Below, one piece after another: positions 10,574 to 23,455 of a DNA stretch of 64,000 bases (position 1 is the stretch's first letter; each line of letters opens with the position of its first letter). A program made the position numbers and the translations under genes. Origin of the DNA: Oscheius sp. JU75 (taxonomy: Eukaryota > Nematoda > Chromadorea > Rhabditida > Rhabditidae); assembly GCA_037178855.1 (NCBI GenBank), contig JASJZC010000001.1, forward strand, positions 682,001 through 746,000, in the 5' to 3' direction. Under the pieces are notes generated by a model. That model was not told the DNA's origin. It searched no databases and saw nothing but the letters and a program-made list of their open reading frames with translations.

Positions 10574-13095
10574 ATGGCTCGACACGACTCGGACAGTGAG
10601 GACGAGCACAAGAAGGCGAAGAAGAGGGACAGAAGCCGGTCACCAGCGGCCAGAAAGCGATCGCCGTCGCCGAGAAGAAGACGAGACGACCGAGATCGAA
10701 GAAGGAGGTCGCCGGAGGAGCGGAGAGACAGAAGACGGTAAGAATTTCGTCATCTTATTGTAAAAGGAAACTATTTTATAGATACGACGAAGATCGAGTG
10801 AAAAGGGAACCCGAGAGCCCTGAACGAGGGGACCGAGAGCAGAGACGATCGCCGAATCGCAGAGACAGAAGACGGTAGGGTTTACTTCGTAATTTTCTTT
10901 CCAGAATATGCTAAAAAATTGATCAAACTAGCTGTTGAGACGTGCTCTATCAAGTTTTTGATTGAAAAGATATGATACATCCTCGGGGCCGGCAGTTTGT
11001 AACCATTTACTGTGGCTAAGGCTGTATAGCCCTCAAAGTTCGCTGTTTAGGAGCTCTAATCTTTTCTAAAAACTAATCAGTCGCTTTTTTCAGTCATGAC
11101 GATGACCGAGTCAAAAGAGAGCCGGAAAGTCCTGACAGAGAGCGAAGAATAGCCCAAGATCGAAGTAAGCCGCCCTATTTTTCAATTTCTGACTAAATTG
11201 CTAGGAGAAAGAGAAGATCGCCGCGAGAAGAAGGAGCGCTGGGGACGGCAGGAAGACTGGGACGACAGACGAGGCGGAGAGGAGAAGAAAGAAGAAGAGA
11301 CGGAACCACAGGAGAAGGAGAAGGTCAACTTGGGCACGAGCGGAGTCCTCGCTGCGGATACGAACACCTTCAAGGGCGTCGTCATCAAATACAACGAACC
11401 CCCGGAAGCCAAGAAGCCTGTTGTTAGGTTCGTTTTATTCACCCTGCTCATTGACATTTTGCGATCGCATCATGGCATGCTCAGTCCGTCAAAATGTCCC
11501 AAAACTTTTTTATTGTTCGCTATTTCTCTGTCTCTGTTCTTCCCCAACAGTTCACACAATGACCAAGACTGAAAGAACTTTATTTGGAACTTTTTCCATG
11601 AGATTCGCGGTCGAAAATATACAGTCACATCAGTACTTTTCTACTGATTGTTGGTCAGTTTCCCTCCTGGAGCTGGACCAGAGGAAGGGGCGGCTCCCTT
11701 GTTGCTTCCCCATCCGTAGAAGGCCGGGTAGGCAGCAGCGTATCCGGAATAGACGTAGGGAGAATAGACCGAGGGATAGGCAGCAGCATAAGCTGGAGCA
11801 GCAGCCAAGTATTGGGCCGAGGTGGTCGAAGAGGCGATGAGGAGGAAGAGGACACTGAGTTTTGGGATGATTGGAAGAGGAGAGAGAGGAACTTACATCT
11901 TGGCGAACATGATGAGTTGATGGGGATTGAAAGGAGTTCTGGGCTCTTTATAGTCCAGACTGTTGACTTAGGAACTAGACTTGCCGTTTAGAAATCAAGG
12001 GGAAGGGGGTGAAATGAGGTGTCAAAGAGCAGAGAGTGTTTGCCTTGCCGCAGGCTGTGGAGAGGAGCATATTTGACGAGGGTTGTTAACTTTTTGTAGG
12101 CGGCAGGAAAGCCGGTACATCGACTCAGGTAGTCAAATAAGCGGAGAAAGTAAGAAGTTGGGAGAACTGACAATCTGTAAGGACTGGGATAAGGTAGAAT
12201 AGTATCAAAGACCGTTATTTCCCCTTCAGAAACACGGAAAATATCGGTGGGGATTGAACCCAGGTTGCGCAGATTCATAGCCCTGCGCCCTAACCGCTGA
12301 ACTATTTGTAAATTCTGAAGCTGCTGTTAGAAAACTGCCTGGGTAGAGTCTCTGACTAAAAAGTTAGACAGCTCAGAAACCCTATAAATAGTAGCTAAAA
12401 CTTTCGGTGACTATAATTCGCTTGGAACACTGCCTAATTAAGAGTTTTTCAGGTGGCGCCTGTATCCGTTCAAAGGCGACGAAGCTCTACCGGCCCTCTA
12501 TGTCCATCGTCAAAGCGCCTATCTGATTGGAAGGGACCGAAAAGTGGCCGACTTGCCAATAGATCATCCGAGTAGCAGTAAACAGCATGCCGTTCTTCAA
12601 TATAGGTACCTTGTCACAGTTTTTTATACCCTGCAATGCTCAGATCAGTCTGTTACAGAATTCTAACAGGTTGCGAGACCTATATACATCATCTGCAATG
12701 TCATTTGACGCTTCCCAATGAAAAGCACCAAATTACGTTCAATATTAGCTACAAATGAGTCTCGAAACGAAAAGACGTGTTTGCGTACTCAATAAACTGA
12801 TTTTCAGATCAGTCGGATTCGAGCGCGAGGACGGCACACGAGGTCGTCACACCCTTCCTTACATTATAGACCTGGCCAGCGCCAATGGGACCTTCTTAAA
12901 CGGGAAGAAACTCGACCCCTCCAGGTAGATCTTACCTGTTTTCTTACCAAAAAGACGGATTTTGCCAGATACTACGAGCTGCAGGAGAAGGACGTGATCA
13001 AGTTCGGCTTCTCGAGTCGCGAATTTGTCATGCTCAGCGAGAAGGCGACGGAAAATGACAGCGATCAGGAGCCCGTCTCCGATCGCTCCGAGTGA
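10574..13095 (+). CDS. SNIP1: SNIP1: RS-rich protein with FHA domain
   Basis: Exons 10574-10737, 10782-10874, 11094-11164, 11205-11427, 12453-12605, 12808-12924 and 12969-13095. The N-terminal half is Arg/Ser/Asp/Glu-rich, spliceosomal in character, starting MARHDSDSEDEHKKAKKRDR. The C-terminal third is a forkhead-associated domain: RWRLYPFKGDEALPALYVHR, then YLIGR, the PIDHPSSSKQHAVLQYR core, and SANGTFLNGKKL. This matches the very conserved SNIP1 FHA domain, which binds phosphothreonine; SNIP1 works in the spliceosome-associated RES/BAD module and in small-RNA biogenesis. The intron 11428-12452 is the longest and contains a separate gene on the other strand and a tRNA-like repeat. In memory, the C. 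elegans orthologue is C32E8.5. Confidence 0.93.
11641..11910 (-). CDS. nested 75-residue secreted Ala/Tyr-rich peptide
   Basis: Two exons, 11897-11910 (14 bases, starting ATG) and 11641-11854, joined across a 42-base intron with GTAAGT donor and CTCAG acceptor; 228 bases, 75 residues, stop TAG 11641-11643. The protein starts with a signal peptide (MFAKIVLFLLIASSTTSA, cleavage likely before QY). It continues with a low-complexity Ala/Tyr/Pro/Gly mature part containing two AAAYP blocks (AYAAAYPSVYSPYVYSGYAA). A TATA-like element lies about 36 bases upstream of the ATG, and AATAAA lies on this strand at 11579-11584, 57 bases past the stop. All parts of a gene are therefore present within the SNIP1 intron, on the opposite strand. 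It resembles nematode small secreted Tyr/Gly-rich peptides in style only; no family is assigned. Confidence 0.75.
11946..11953 (-). promoter_or_regulatory. TATA-like element of the nested peptide gene
   Basis: Minus-strand CTATAAAG, 36 bases upstream of the nested gene's ATG. The position fits a core promoter with a very short leader. Confidence 0.45.
12249..12308 (-). repeat. tRNA-derived SINE head
   Basis: On the minus strand it reads AATAGTTCAGCGGTTAGGGC (A box) and then GGGTTCAATCCCC (B box). It aligns with the two copies at 15.27-15.43 kb. Confidence 0.6.
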
Positions 13096-13796
13096 TTCGA
13101 AAATGTGACTGTAAATTGCGGTATTTTCTCCCACGATAAACCTCTTCAAAAATAACGTGTTTTTCTGTAATATGTTGTCTGTAACAACTTTAGTATTTAC
13201 TCAAAAAATGATGAGGAAGTGTATATCGGATCCAGAACTGCAAATTTTATGTTAATTCAGTACATGTTAATCCTCAAAGTAATGCCTATGACTGATAAAT
13301 TTCGGTTAAATTATAACCGGTAACTGCTGCCTAAAACCGCCAAAATCCTTGCTCGTTTACCTGAAAATAGCTCCGTAACCCATCCGAAGAAGCTGTAATA
13401 CAGCGTTTGCTCAATTCTTGACCAGCTTCGCCACCCTGTCATGTTTTTCTACCAATACTAGAGAAAAGTGATGTTATTAAAATTCAGACATGGTAGATCG
13501 AATAAGCGACCTTGACCATCTGTTTTTGCTCAAAATGAACCAAGTTTTACGTGTCTAAATCTATTTGTTAAAGATGCACAGCCTATTACCTCGTTTCCTA
13601 GTGAATTACAGTTGTAATGACAATATAATGATGTCAGAGGTGGACAGGTTACTGGCAGGAGCGCCTTAGAAGATTCTAATGACTTTTTTCCTCAAAAATG
13701 CAGGCTATAATCGCACAGAAAAAACAGAATTTTATGAATATACCACTACTTCTACGATTTCGTGACTAAAAACAGGCTAAATCACATATTCAGAGT
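13096..13796. other. intergenic, no feature seen
   Basis: AT-rich sequence between the SNIP1 stop and the mrps-15 start. A GATAAA at about 13135 may serve as a variant poly(A) signal. No frame has coding bias. Confidence 0.5.
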
Positions 13797-15701
13797 ATGC
13801 AAGCTGCCAGTAGACGAGCCCTCCACGTCTCGGCGAGCGTCAGACGCGGTCGGAGCTCCTTTTACAACATTCACAAGAAGGTAGGCATATTTTTAATAGA
13901 TTTTTGGACTTGATACCAAGGCTTTAAAAAAATGATGTTTATAGGTCACAGAGCCGGAAAAACAAGACCCAGACTATTTTGAGAAGCAGGCCAGACAGCT
14001 CCCGCTCGGTTTGTCATTTTTAGCAACAATATTTCAAAATTCTATAGACGAAAACTACATCGGAGCGCTAACGAAGCTCTGGGACGACAAGATCGGCTCG
14101 GAGAGGGATTTGGGCCTGAAAGCTGCCGATAATCTCGTGGCGGATCGTGTCAGCTTTGGATTGCCGGACATTGACAGGAGTCAGCCACGCGCCGCCTACA
14201 AGAATCTCGACGTGCTGGAGACTGCGCCGGACAGTGTAAAGAAGATCTTCAGCATTGAATTCGGAACGCGGCGTGATCTGACCACGGAATGGAAGCAGAC
14301 TCTGGTAGGCAAGGTCAATCAGCACTCGTTGGACGCGAGCAGTGATGAAATGAAAAGTCAGTTTTTTTTATTTACTACTGAAATGGAGCGAAAGGGGCGT
14401 TTCGTCACTTTACTTCATTTTTCTCAGTAATTTTTCCAAGTTTGAACACATTTCGAAGCCAAAAGCCGAGTAAAGTATCGAAAAATGCAAAAAAGCTTAT
14501 TCTGGGTAGTTCCGCTACAAAAAGCATGCTATTTATCTTTCCGACTTTTTTGAATTTTTATGGTACAATCACATTTTTCAGTCGCCTGGATGACGGCCCT
14601 GATCCGCCACTGGTCGCAGCTGGTCGACGAGATTGGTAAGGGCACTAATAAAAAGCCCACCTGGCTGACTCATCGCATCTGGCTCGTCATCAACTTCAGA
14701 AGGAAGCTTCTCCGACAGCTCAGGTATTTTTTAGCATTTAATTACAAAAAAACCATTTAAGAGAGCGAGATTCGGCGGCATTTGAGCGCATAATAGCCGA
14801 TTTGAAGATTGCCTACCACGTGCCGAAGCAGCCGGATCATGTAAAGACGAGAAAGGCCTGGGCCGAGGCCCAGCTCAAGCAGCGCGTCGAGGAGGAGAAG
14901 GAGAAACGGCTGGAGGAGCTTCATCAGCGTTATATCACGGAAAGAGAAGATCAGCTGGCTGCCATGAACAGGAAGAAGGAGGAGCTCCAGAACGAGAAGG
15001 ACAAGGTGGGATACCTTTTAGTGGTTTTTTTTAGGATTAGAGGGACAAAATGCTTCAAGTTGACGGAAACGCAAAAGGTTGGGTTCTAAGCGTGCCAGGA
15101 AGACCCCTAGTTCGGAACAGGGTTGACTACCGGCTGACTTTCAGAGGCGTCTTCCTCCTTTCCTGACTATTGACTCTTGAAAATTGGAAGACTCTTAACT
15201 GTTCAACAGACTAATTGATGCGTAAGAAATCTGCCAGACGCTCCTGAAACTCCAAATTAAAAACATCCGCGTGAATCGTACCCGGCACGCTCAGGTTCAT
15301 AGTCCAGCGCGCTAACCAGTGAGCTATTGCAACACGGCCACTGTGCGGAATCCGGACCAGCCGCGTGAAATAGCCTAGTGGTTAGCGCGTTGTGCTAGAA
15401 ATCTGAGCGACCCGAGTTTGATCCTCGTCGAGTTTTTTTTGGTAATGACGAACACAGTTCATTGTGTTTTAGAGTAAAAGCGATTTTAGTTGTTAAGAAA
15501 TCTACAATTTAATACTTTTCCCATCAATAACCCCATTTTCAGATTGATCAACGCATGAAGGAACTCTCGATCCTCGAGGGAAAGATGGTCGACGGCGTGG
15601 TCGGACAATACGAGCCGAGTCTCATTGGTAGTCTCTCGGAGACGGTGATGCATTCGCTTCTCTTCTACCACCCGAAGCCGACCATGTCCAAACAGTACTG
15701 A
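13797..15701 (+). CDS. mrps-15: mitochondrial small-subunit ribosomal protein S15
   Basis: Exons 13797-13880, 13945-14008, 14048-14356, 14582-14723, 14762-15005 and 15543-15701, in phase. The protein opens with an Arg/Ser-rich presequence (MQAASRRALHVSASVRRGRS) suited to mitochondrial import. The S15 RNA-binding core is in the middle: HWSQLVDEIGKGTNKKPTWL, then THRIWLVINFRRKLLRQLRE, the helix-turn-helix that binds small-subunit rRNA. A charged helical tail follows (EEKEKRLEELHQRYITERED). The ATG lies 3 bases after ATATTCAG. The last intron contains a pair of inverted tRNA-like repeats. This extended metazoan form is longer than bacterial S15 (about 89 residues), as usual for mitoribosomal versions. 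Confidence 0.88.
15272..15332 (-). repeat. tRNA-derived SINE head, inverted partner
   Basis: On the minus strand it reads AATAGCTCACTGGTTAGCGC and then CCGGGTACGATTC. It faces the copy at 15365-15431 across 32 bases. Confidence 0.6.
15365..15431 (+). repeat. tRNA-derived SINE head
   Basis: It reads AATAGCCTAGTGGTTAGCGC (A box) and GAGTTTGATCCTCG (B box), and T-rich sequence follows. It lacks the pairing of a functional tRNA. Confidence 0.6.
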
Positions 15702-17566
15702 AGTGTTGTTAAATTGAATAGATACATAGGTTTTTGTTATTTTCATTGTTATTACCCGATAAATTGTCCATTAGCTCGTTTTTAATTGGGCGCGCAAAAG
15801 CGCCCGTCGTGACTTACTGTGAAAAATGAAGATTCCGGCGGAAATAACGGGATGAGCAACCGTCTAACACTGCTTCCAAGTGTTTTTGGGACATCTTTGG
15901 ATTTGTAATCGGAGCCATTAGTGCAGCTTTGGCCTTCTCGATCTGGAACTACAGAAGCGTAGTAAACGTATGTGTTGCGCGGTCCAGGAATTTGGGGAAA
16001 AGTAGATTACGAACAAACCAATTACGCAAAAAAACCTTCTGACGGTGTTTTTCAGTGATTTGTGAGAAGACAAAAACTTTTGTCAAGTGCCGAAATCGAA
16101 CAACGACTGAGCCATCGGTGCAAGCTTGGCGCGCGCCTTCCAGACAATAGATGACTTTAGATATGAGATAGAAGCACTAACAATAAGATTAGACACAGTC
16201 AGGATAGGCTTCTACAGGACAAATACAGTAGTTCAGAAAGCATTGATAGTCTACCTCGCAAGAGACATACAATAGATGAATCTCATAGTCCTCGGAAAAA
16301 TCCGGTCGAAAGCGAGTGACCAGCCCACAACACAATTCGAACGATAACTGGGTCAGTCGTCGACTCTCTCCTCTCTCTCTTACTGCGCGGCCTCCAGCGA
16401 TCAGCCGGAGGCCATTATACTGCCGTAGAAAGGACGGTTCTTCCCCTATATTTGCCCGTTTTCACCTCTGGAGGGAGGACCTTTCCCTCTCCCTTTTCCG
16501 GGAAGCAATGAGCTGGAAACTTTCTACGAATCATTTTTTTTAAACTTTCTCATCTGGTTTGAAGTGGCAGGAAGGTGGAAGCTGGCGTTCAATGTATTGT
16601 TTTCCTTTCTTGATTAGCTCCTACCGTAAACCAATAGTTTTCCGGACCGAACCACATTTTTAGAGGGTCCAGAGAACAACAAACCGTCCATCCTTTCTTG
16701 AACCCATGCCTCCTTCAAGCGCATTGGACACCATTCTCTTATTTTGAAGTTTCAAACAATGTCTAACCATAAAATCCGCGAAAAGGGGTTTTATAGACCC
16801 GCGAGTAAGTTCCTTACTTAAAGTAGCATGTCTCATAGACAGGGCACGGTCATCGAAAGCTAATAGAATCGAGAAAAAAGTGAGAGAGACACTTGACCGA
16901 GTGACTCTCAATGATTATTGTGTTCCGTTAATCGGGTCACCCTATGGATGAAAATGTAGCTGGGAGAATCATTAGTCACCTCGGACCCGTTTCTTAGATT
17001 CTCACACCATTCTACTCCAAAGACTCGTTGTGTGACTCTTAACTCATTTCCAAACATTGAACTCTCACTGTCTCTCACTCTCTCTCTCCCTAAAATAGTT
17101 TCTGATCCCTCTGTAATCTCACAGTTGCCTACATTCCTGTAAACTTCCGGGAAAGTTGACCTAGAGTCGGCTTATCCCCTCCGTCCTACATCTTTACCAC
17201 AGAGTCATTTTGCTCAGTGTTTTCCCGAAAGGGGACTAGTTTCTACCGTGGTCAAAGAGCCATTGACCGGTCCTGTAATGGAGACAGAGACGAGAACGGC
17301 TGTGGCACTTACTCCTTAGGCTGGAGAGACCAGTTACTGCCTCTCTGTCTCTTTTGAAAATAGTCGAAAAGCTGTCTCATGCCGTTAGGCGTTAGACCAG
17401 GTAATGGGAATGTTTGACCCAGTTAGGGACATGCTATCCCCTCTTTCGGGCCGCATCAAAAGGCAAGGCTGAAACATCGGTCCTAGGTAGCACTATCATT
17501 AATTTCCTTCTCTCTGTCTCTCTGTCCCTCTGTCTCTCTCAATTACCTCTTTCAGGCTCTTTTTGG
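15702..17566. other. intergenic, upstream of the PTR gene
   Basis: About 1.9 kb without a supported gene. It has short open frames without splice context and, from about 17.0 kb, pyrimidine-rich TCTCTCTGTC tracts. Probably holds the PTR promoter; no motif identified. Confidence 0.45.
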
Positions 17567-20500
17567 ATGAGACCAGCTTTTGGCTGCCTCGAGCGTCCAC
17601 TAGCCAACTTTTTCCATTTCTATGGCGGCTTCGTCTCCAGGCATCCTTTCCCCTTCATTGCTTTTCCACTTCTTTTGACAGCTTATTTGTCGACTGGTAA
17701 GTACTGTCCTAGGTTAGGGGGTCAAGCCGCTCAGTTGGACACATCTGATAAGTACACGCAATGTCAGGGTCGCGGTCGGGAAGCAATGAAATTGGCGCGT
17801 TTAAACGGGATTCCTTTGCGATTTTGATTTTGAAATAGACAACGATAGAGACAGAGACTGATCATTTCTGTTCCAGGCTTCCTGCATCTTGTCCCATTGA
17901 CCGATGCAATATATCTGTACACTCCCACGGATGCCCCGTCCAAGATGGAGCGTCAAGTAATCCACGACCTGTGGCCACTGACGGAGAATAACTATGTCCC
18001 TGGCCGAGTGGTTACTCAGAGTCGAGAGGCCCAGGTAGGCAATCTGTCAAGGAGACACTCTCTATGTCTCTCCGAATCGGTTTTTTGTGTTGCTTTATGG
18101 TCCAAAAAGAGAGTGCGCGTGCACGAGTCTCAATTGAGAGTCTATTCTCGCAGTCGGACAAAAAGGGAAAAATTGTTTCAGGTCGCTGTCGTAGCCAGAG
18201 GGGATGGGAACATTCTGCATGAAGAGTATACAAATTCTATTAGGAGACTGGACATGTATATTCAGAACAGAATCAAGGTACTGTCACTGTCACTGTCACT
18301 GTCTCCGTCTCCGTCTCTGACTCTGTCACTCTCTTGACTACCGTTCTTCCAGGTCCGTTACCGCAACCAAACCTACACCTACAAGGACCTCTGTCTCCAG
18401 TTCCGTGGCCACGGCTGTCCCGGAAATAAGCACATCTCCCTCGTGTCCGAGCTCTACAACCACGGAATCAACATAACTTATCCGACGTTCCATTACGGCT
18501 CTAGGAGTGGCTACCTGGGATCAGCTGTGGGTGGTGTGACTCTGTCGAGAGCCGAGGATGGGAAGGTTATCCTGGCTGGAGCGAAAGCCTGGATCATGGT
18601 CTATCAGCTGAAGTTTTATCCGAACAATGTGTCTTACATTTCTGGAGCTTGGGAGAAGGTGGGTCTTAACAGTGAGACAGAAAGACAGAGAAGCTGAGAG
18701 ATTATACTGTTCTTTTCAGACTTTCAAGAAGCACATGGACAACTACCCAAGGGATCCATATATCCAGATTACCTATTTTCATTCCCAAACTTTGGCAGAA
18801 GAATTGGAGAAGAATGCCGAAAGCTTAATTCCAAGGTGAATATTGTCTCTGTCTCTGTTTTCCAGTTTCTCTGTTCCTCTCAAGATCCTTTTCAGATTCG
18901 TGACCGCCTTCGTCATCCTAGTCATCTTCGCCATCTTCTGTTCCATAGTCTTCATCAAAGGAACTCTCTACATCGACTGGGTTCTCTCCAAACCAATTCT
19001 AGCCGTACTAGGTGTCTTCAATGCCGGAATGGGTATAGCCAGTGCCATCGGAGGACTGGTTCTGTTGGGAATTCAGTACAACGATATTGTAGCAGTCATG
19101 CCTTTTCTGGTAGTCGGTGAGTTCAGACTCTTTCTCTCTCTCTGTCTCTGCCTCTCTCTAATCTGATGACTTTTCAGCTGTCGGTACGGACAACATGTTC
19201 CTTATGGTTGCTGCTGTCAAGAGAACCAATCGTTCGGCCCCCGTTCACGAAAGAATAGGAGAGTGTATGGCTGATGCCGCTGTCTCTATCCTGATCACAG
19301 CTCTGACTGATGCCTTCTCATTTGGAGTAGGAACAATCACGACCATCCCATCTGTTCAAATCTTCTGTATCTATACTTGCTGCGCACTGGTTTTGACCTT
19401 TGTTTATCAGGTAAAAGTGACAGTCACAGTGACAATCTCTTCCAGATCACCTTCTTCTGTGCACTCCTGAGTGTGGCAACTAAATGGGAAGGAGAAGGAC
19501 GGCACAGTATCTGGCTCAGAGAGACAGTTCCGCCCAAACTACATGGCTCTTCCTCATTTTTGGCCAAAGCGCTCTGGATGGGTAGTCGCGCCCATGAGGA
19601 CCCGGACCATAAGCACAATACGCGGAGCTGTGCGGCGACGAGATTCTTCCAGAACTGGTGAGAGTGACCAAAGGGAACTGAGCAAACATTTCTAGGTACG
19701 CTCCGATTCTTATGCAGCCTGCCATCAAAATTCTGGCCGCGGTCTGGTATTGCATCTATGTTATGTTTGCCATTTATGGTTGCACACAGTTACGGGAGGG
19801 ATTGGAACCAGTGAATCTATTGGTAAGGGACAGAGAGGCAGAAAGATAGAGAGATAAAGTGAGAAGGACGGAGAGACGGAGAAAGATACAGAGAGACAGA
19901 GACAGTACATCTTCAGGTCGACGACTCTTACGCCACACCTCACTACCGTGTCCTGGAAAAGTACTTCTGGCATTATGGAGCAACCGTCCAGATAGTAGTC
20001 AACCATGCTCCAAACCTCAGGAATCCACTGGAGAGGAAACGACTCCACGAAATGACTCGAGCCTTTGCCAACACTAAGCACTCCATTGGGGATGAGAGTA
20101 TACAGTTCTGGATGCTAGAAATGGAGAGATACTACCGGCTGGACATGAATCTAACCATCTCGGACGAGAAATTCTACCAGATGGCTTCCCATTTTCTGTA
20201 TACAAGGGACGAGGATCCATGGATGGAAGATGTCAAGTGGTCAGCGGATAAGGAGGGAAATACCTACATCAGTGCCTTCAGGTAAGAGTCTCTGCCTCTC
20301 TGGCTCTGTCAATCTGTATATTTCAGGTTCCTCGTCGGAATGAAAGACATATCCAGTACCACAAACCAGCAGTCTGCTTGTGAAACTTTCCGAAGGGTCG
20401 CAGCCCAGTGGAGTCAGTACAACGTGACAACCTTCATGCCTTTATGGCTTTTCACTGATCAGTACGCCCTGGTCGTGCCTAATACAGTAAGTGTTTCATA

Positions 20501-21668
20501 CTATCGCTGTCTGTCTCTCTGTCTCCCTCTATCTCTTTGCCTCTCTGTCTCTCTGTATCTATGTCTTTCTATCTCTGTCTCCCAATCTCTTAACTTTCAG
20601 GTCCAAGACATAGTCGTTGCCGTGATCTGCATGCTCCTCATTGCCTTCCTTCTAATCCCCCAGCCCTTCTGTGCCCTCTGGGTCGCCTTCACCATCGGTT
20701 CCATCGACCTCGGTGTCCTCGGCTACATGACTCTTTGGGGAGTGAACCTGGACGCCATCTCCATGATCACTATCATCATGTCCGTCGGTTTCTCTGTCGA
20801 CTACTCTGCCCATATTACCTATGGCTATGTGATTTCGAAAGAGGACGACCCGAGAAATCGGGTCCGTGACGCTTTGGGAGATCTGGGCTGGCCTGTCGTG
20901 CAGGGAGCCTGCTCGACCATCATGGCTGTGGCAGTCCTGGCCGATGTTCCGGCCTATATGATTGTGACCTTCTTCAAGACCGTGTTCTTGGCAATTTCCA
21001 TTGGATTGCTGCATGGACTGGTCTTCCTGCCGCTGATGCTGTCGATCTTTGTTAGAGGTAAGAGTCTAACCCTGTCCTGCCAACAGCGGAGCTTGTTCTG
21101 AAAGTCTCTCTTTTACTTTAACTCTTGACTCTTGCCTTTTTAATCTCGATTGTTAACTCTTGAATGACTATTACTGTCCCTTTTTCTGGCTCTGATCCTG
21201 AGAGTATGCCTCTCACTGTGACTCTTGACTTTAATTCTCTGCATAAGTCTCTTGACTATGGATGACGTATACTGAGATTCTCACTGGTAGTGTGGGTCAC
21301 ACTCTCTGTAATTCTTGGTCCATGCTCTCAGTACTCTTGACTCTTGATATACTTTTACCGGTCTTGAAATCACCTTGTCTTCATGAAACCACCAACTTCC
21401 AGGTTGCTGTACTGTCGGTGCCCGAAAGGAGAGCCAAGACGAAGTGACTAAGATCTACCCTCTCTCGATCACACCACCACAAATCTTGGAAAGGAGGTTT
21501 CCACCTCCGGAGAACCCCCCTCCTTTGCCTCCTCTTCTCCCATCGTCCTATCTGGCTCCGTCAGCCAAGTTCATCGACGCTTTTGAAGTGGCCCCTGAGC
21601 TGCCAGCCGGACCACCACCTCCCATTCCAAGAAGAATTCCGCATTTACCTCCTCTCCCTCTTCGATAG
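17567..21668 (+). CDS. ptr-2: Patched-related (PTR) sterol-sensing-domain membrane protein
   Basis: Thirteen exons, all in phase, 948 residues: 17567-17696, 17877-18034, 18182-18277, 18353-18658, 18720-18835, 18896-19116, 19178-19410, 19446-19657, 19696-19822, 19917-20281, 20327-20486, 20601-21057, 21403-21668. The topology is RND/Patched-like: a first membrane segment near residue 30, a large luminal loop, then a sterol-sensing domain block with AVGTDNMFLMVAAVKRTN and a second half with SVGFSVDYSAHITYGYV (the GxxxD-type membrane motif). The cytoplasmic C-terminus is very Pro-rich (ENPPPLPPLLP). Nematode PTRs act in cuticle, membrane trafficking and cytokinesis. Assignment to ptr-2 rests on its linkage with ric-19 and tppp-1, which I recall from C. 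elegans; the family call is certain, the paralogue less so. AATAAA at 21726-21731. Confidence 0.94.
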
Positions 21669-21731
21669 TCATTTTCTTTGTAGAGTTTTTAGAGTACGGG
21701 TCTTGCAACGAGTCAGAATACTTTCAATAAA

Positions 21732-23455
21732 GGTCATTATGAAAGAGGGCACAGAGAGAGAGAGAGAGAGACAGACAGAGATGGAATAATGCCGGTCGTA
21801 CACGAGCGGAGAAACGGGGTTTATTTATTTTCACCTATTTCACAACTCGTCCTTCAACATGCCACCCAGGCCTTTACTCAATTATGTATCAACTAGCCGC
21901 CAACAAGAGAGAGAGGCGCCTGCGCGAACTTTGCCGTTTCGAAATCGCCGCGTGTCTTTATCCAAAAGCCAATACTCCAAGCGCTGCTCGAATTTCACAA
22001 GAGAGATTATACTACTACTTTCTGTCTTTCGAAGCCAGAAGATCGATTTCTCTTTGTGTTCTTGTTTGTCCTTGTCCCTCTTCACCCCTCGATCTCTGTT
22101 GTCTTGTAACTATGCAACACGACGTCACGTGACTTGGCGTTCTTTCAATATGAAAGAGCAGAGCTAGCAATTATCATTAGCTGGCTGGAAGGGGCCAATC
22201 AGCCCTTTGGGGGAGTCCAGGCAGCTACATAAACGACTCAATTGACGCCTCAGCTGGTCTCCCTGCTAGAACGTTTAGTCGGAACGCTCTCTCTGTCACT
22301 CCGCCTCTTTGCTTCTCTGTCTCTCTGTCCCTGTCATCCTCTGGCCACCCTAGGCGACACTCGGTCATAAATCAGCTGGCCGCGATTCAAAATTGCCGCC
22401 CGCGTCTCTCTGCCTCTCTTTCCAAACACCGATGAAATCTTGTCTCTCCAAGGACAAGTAACTTTTCACCTGTTTCACGACCTTTGTCAATGCTAATTTG
22501 GTACCCGCTCCCCTTTGAGCAGTACTAATGAATTATAACCGACCGGAGAGCTGGATCGATGGAAGGTAGCCTGGGGAGACCATAGAAACTGGGAAATTGT
22601 TTGCAAGCGGACCTTCTGGATTCATTTCATTTATGTGTCCGCCTGACTCTCGACTACTGATTACCTCTGGCTGCTTGCCCTGTCTCTCTGTCTCCGTGGA
22701 TCTTACGGTTTCTCTGAATCTGTTCCGTTCCCCATCTACTTAATGGGTCACTTCCGCTAAGCCTCAGAGGTTCATTGCCCCCTTATCAGAGATGACACAG
22801 CGCGATTTGTGATCGATCCAAATTTGAGAGATAGAGAGCGTCCAAATTCCCACCAGATGGCTGTCATTGTCCATCCAAGAGGGGGAGCCAGTTCCCACGG
22901 CTTCTCCTCTTCTAATAGAGTCTTCAGCCATCTGTGTATGATCACTAATTGAGACACATTTGTTTCTTCGCATCCGAGTGTTCAAGTGTCTCTCTGTCTC
23001 TCTATCTCTCTGTTTCTCTGTTGCTCTGCTCCCGTTCAGGCAATGTCTCTGTTGACTCACAACCTGTTAAAACTGTGTTCCAGCCTGTGATCAATAGATA
23101 CTCCCGCCCTCTCACTCGTCCCGTTTGATCAAACAACTCGCTCCATCTTTCTTCATCTCATTAAGGTTGTCTTGATACAAACTGGCGTTTCCAATCTTTG
23201 GGAGCCACCTGCTGCACAGGTGGTTTTCCCGAAAGCATGTCCAAAACGGAATCTTGCCTCTTTTCGTTTATGTCTCTCTGTCTCTCTCAGAACTTTGTCG
23301 TCTCTGCAATCTTATCAAAAACCACTCCGTTCCGTTTTTCAACACACAGCTGGTCTCTCTCATCAAGAGAGTACACTCTGCTCTCTTTTTTATGGCCATC
23401 CCCCTCACTATTTAGTCTCTTTCAAAAGCTCTTTTTATCTCAAACCTTTCCAGAA
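21732..23455. other. intergenic, tppp-1 upstream region
   Basis: About 1.7 kb. It contains CT-rich tracts and short open frames (for example 21859-22167) with no splice support. No repeat family or motif was recognised. Confidence 0.45.

Noticed and set aside
15365-15431. Functional tRNA gene
   Set aside because: Boxes are present but the stems do not close; it aligns with other SINE-like copies.
20652-21014. 120-residue frame opposite PTR exon 12
   Set aside because: Antisense shadow of the sterol-sensing-domain exon; His/Asp-rich composition follows from the sense codons.
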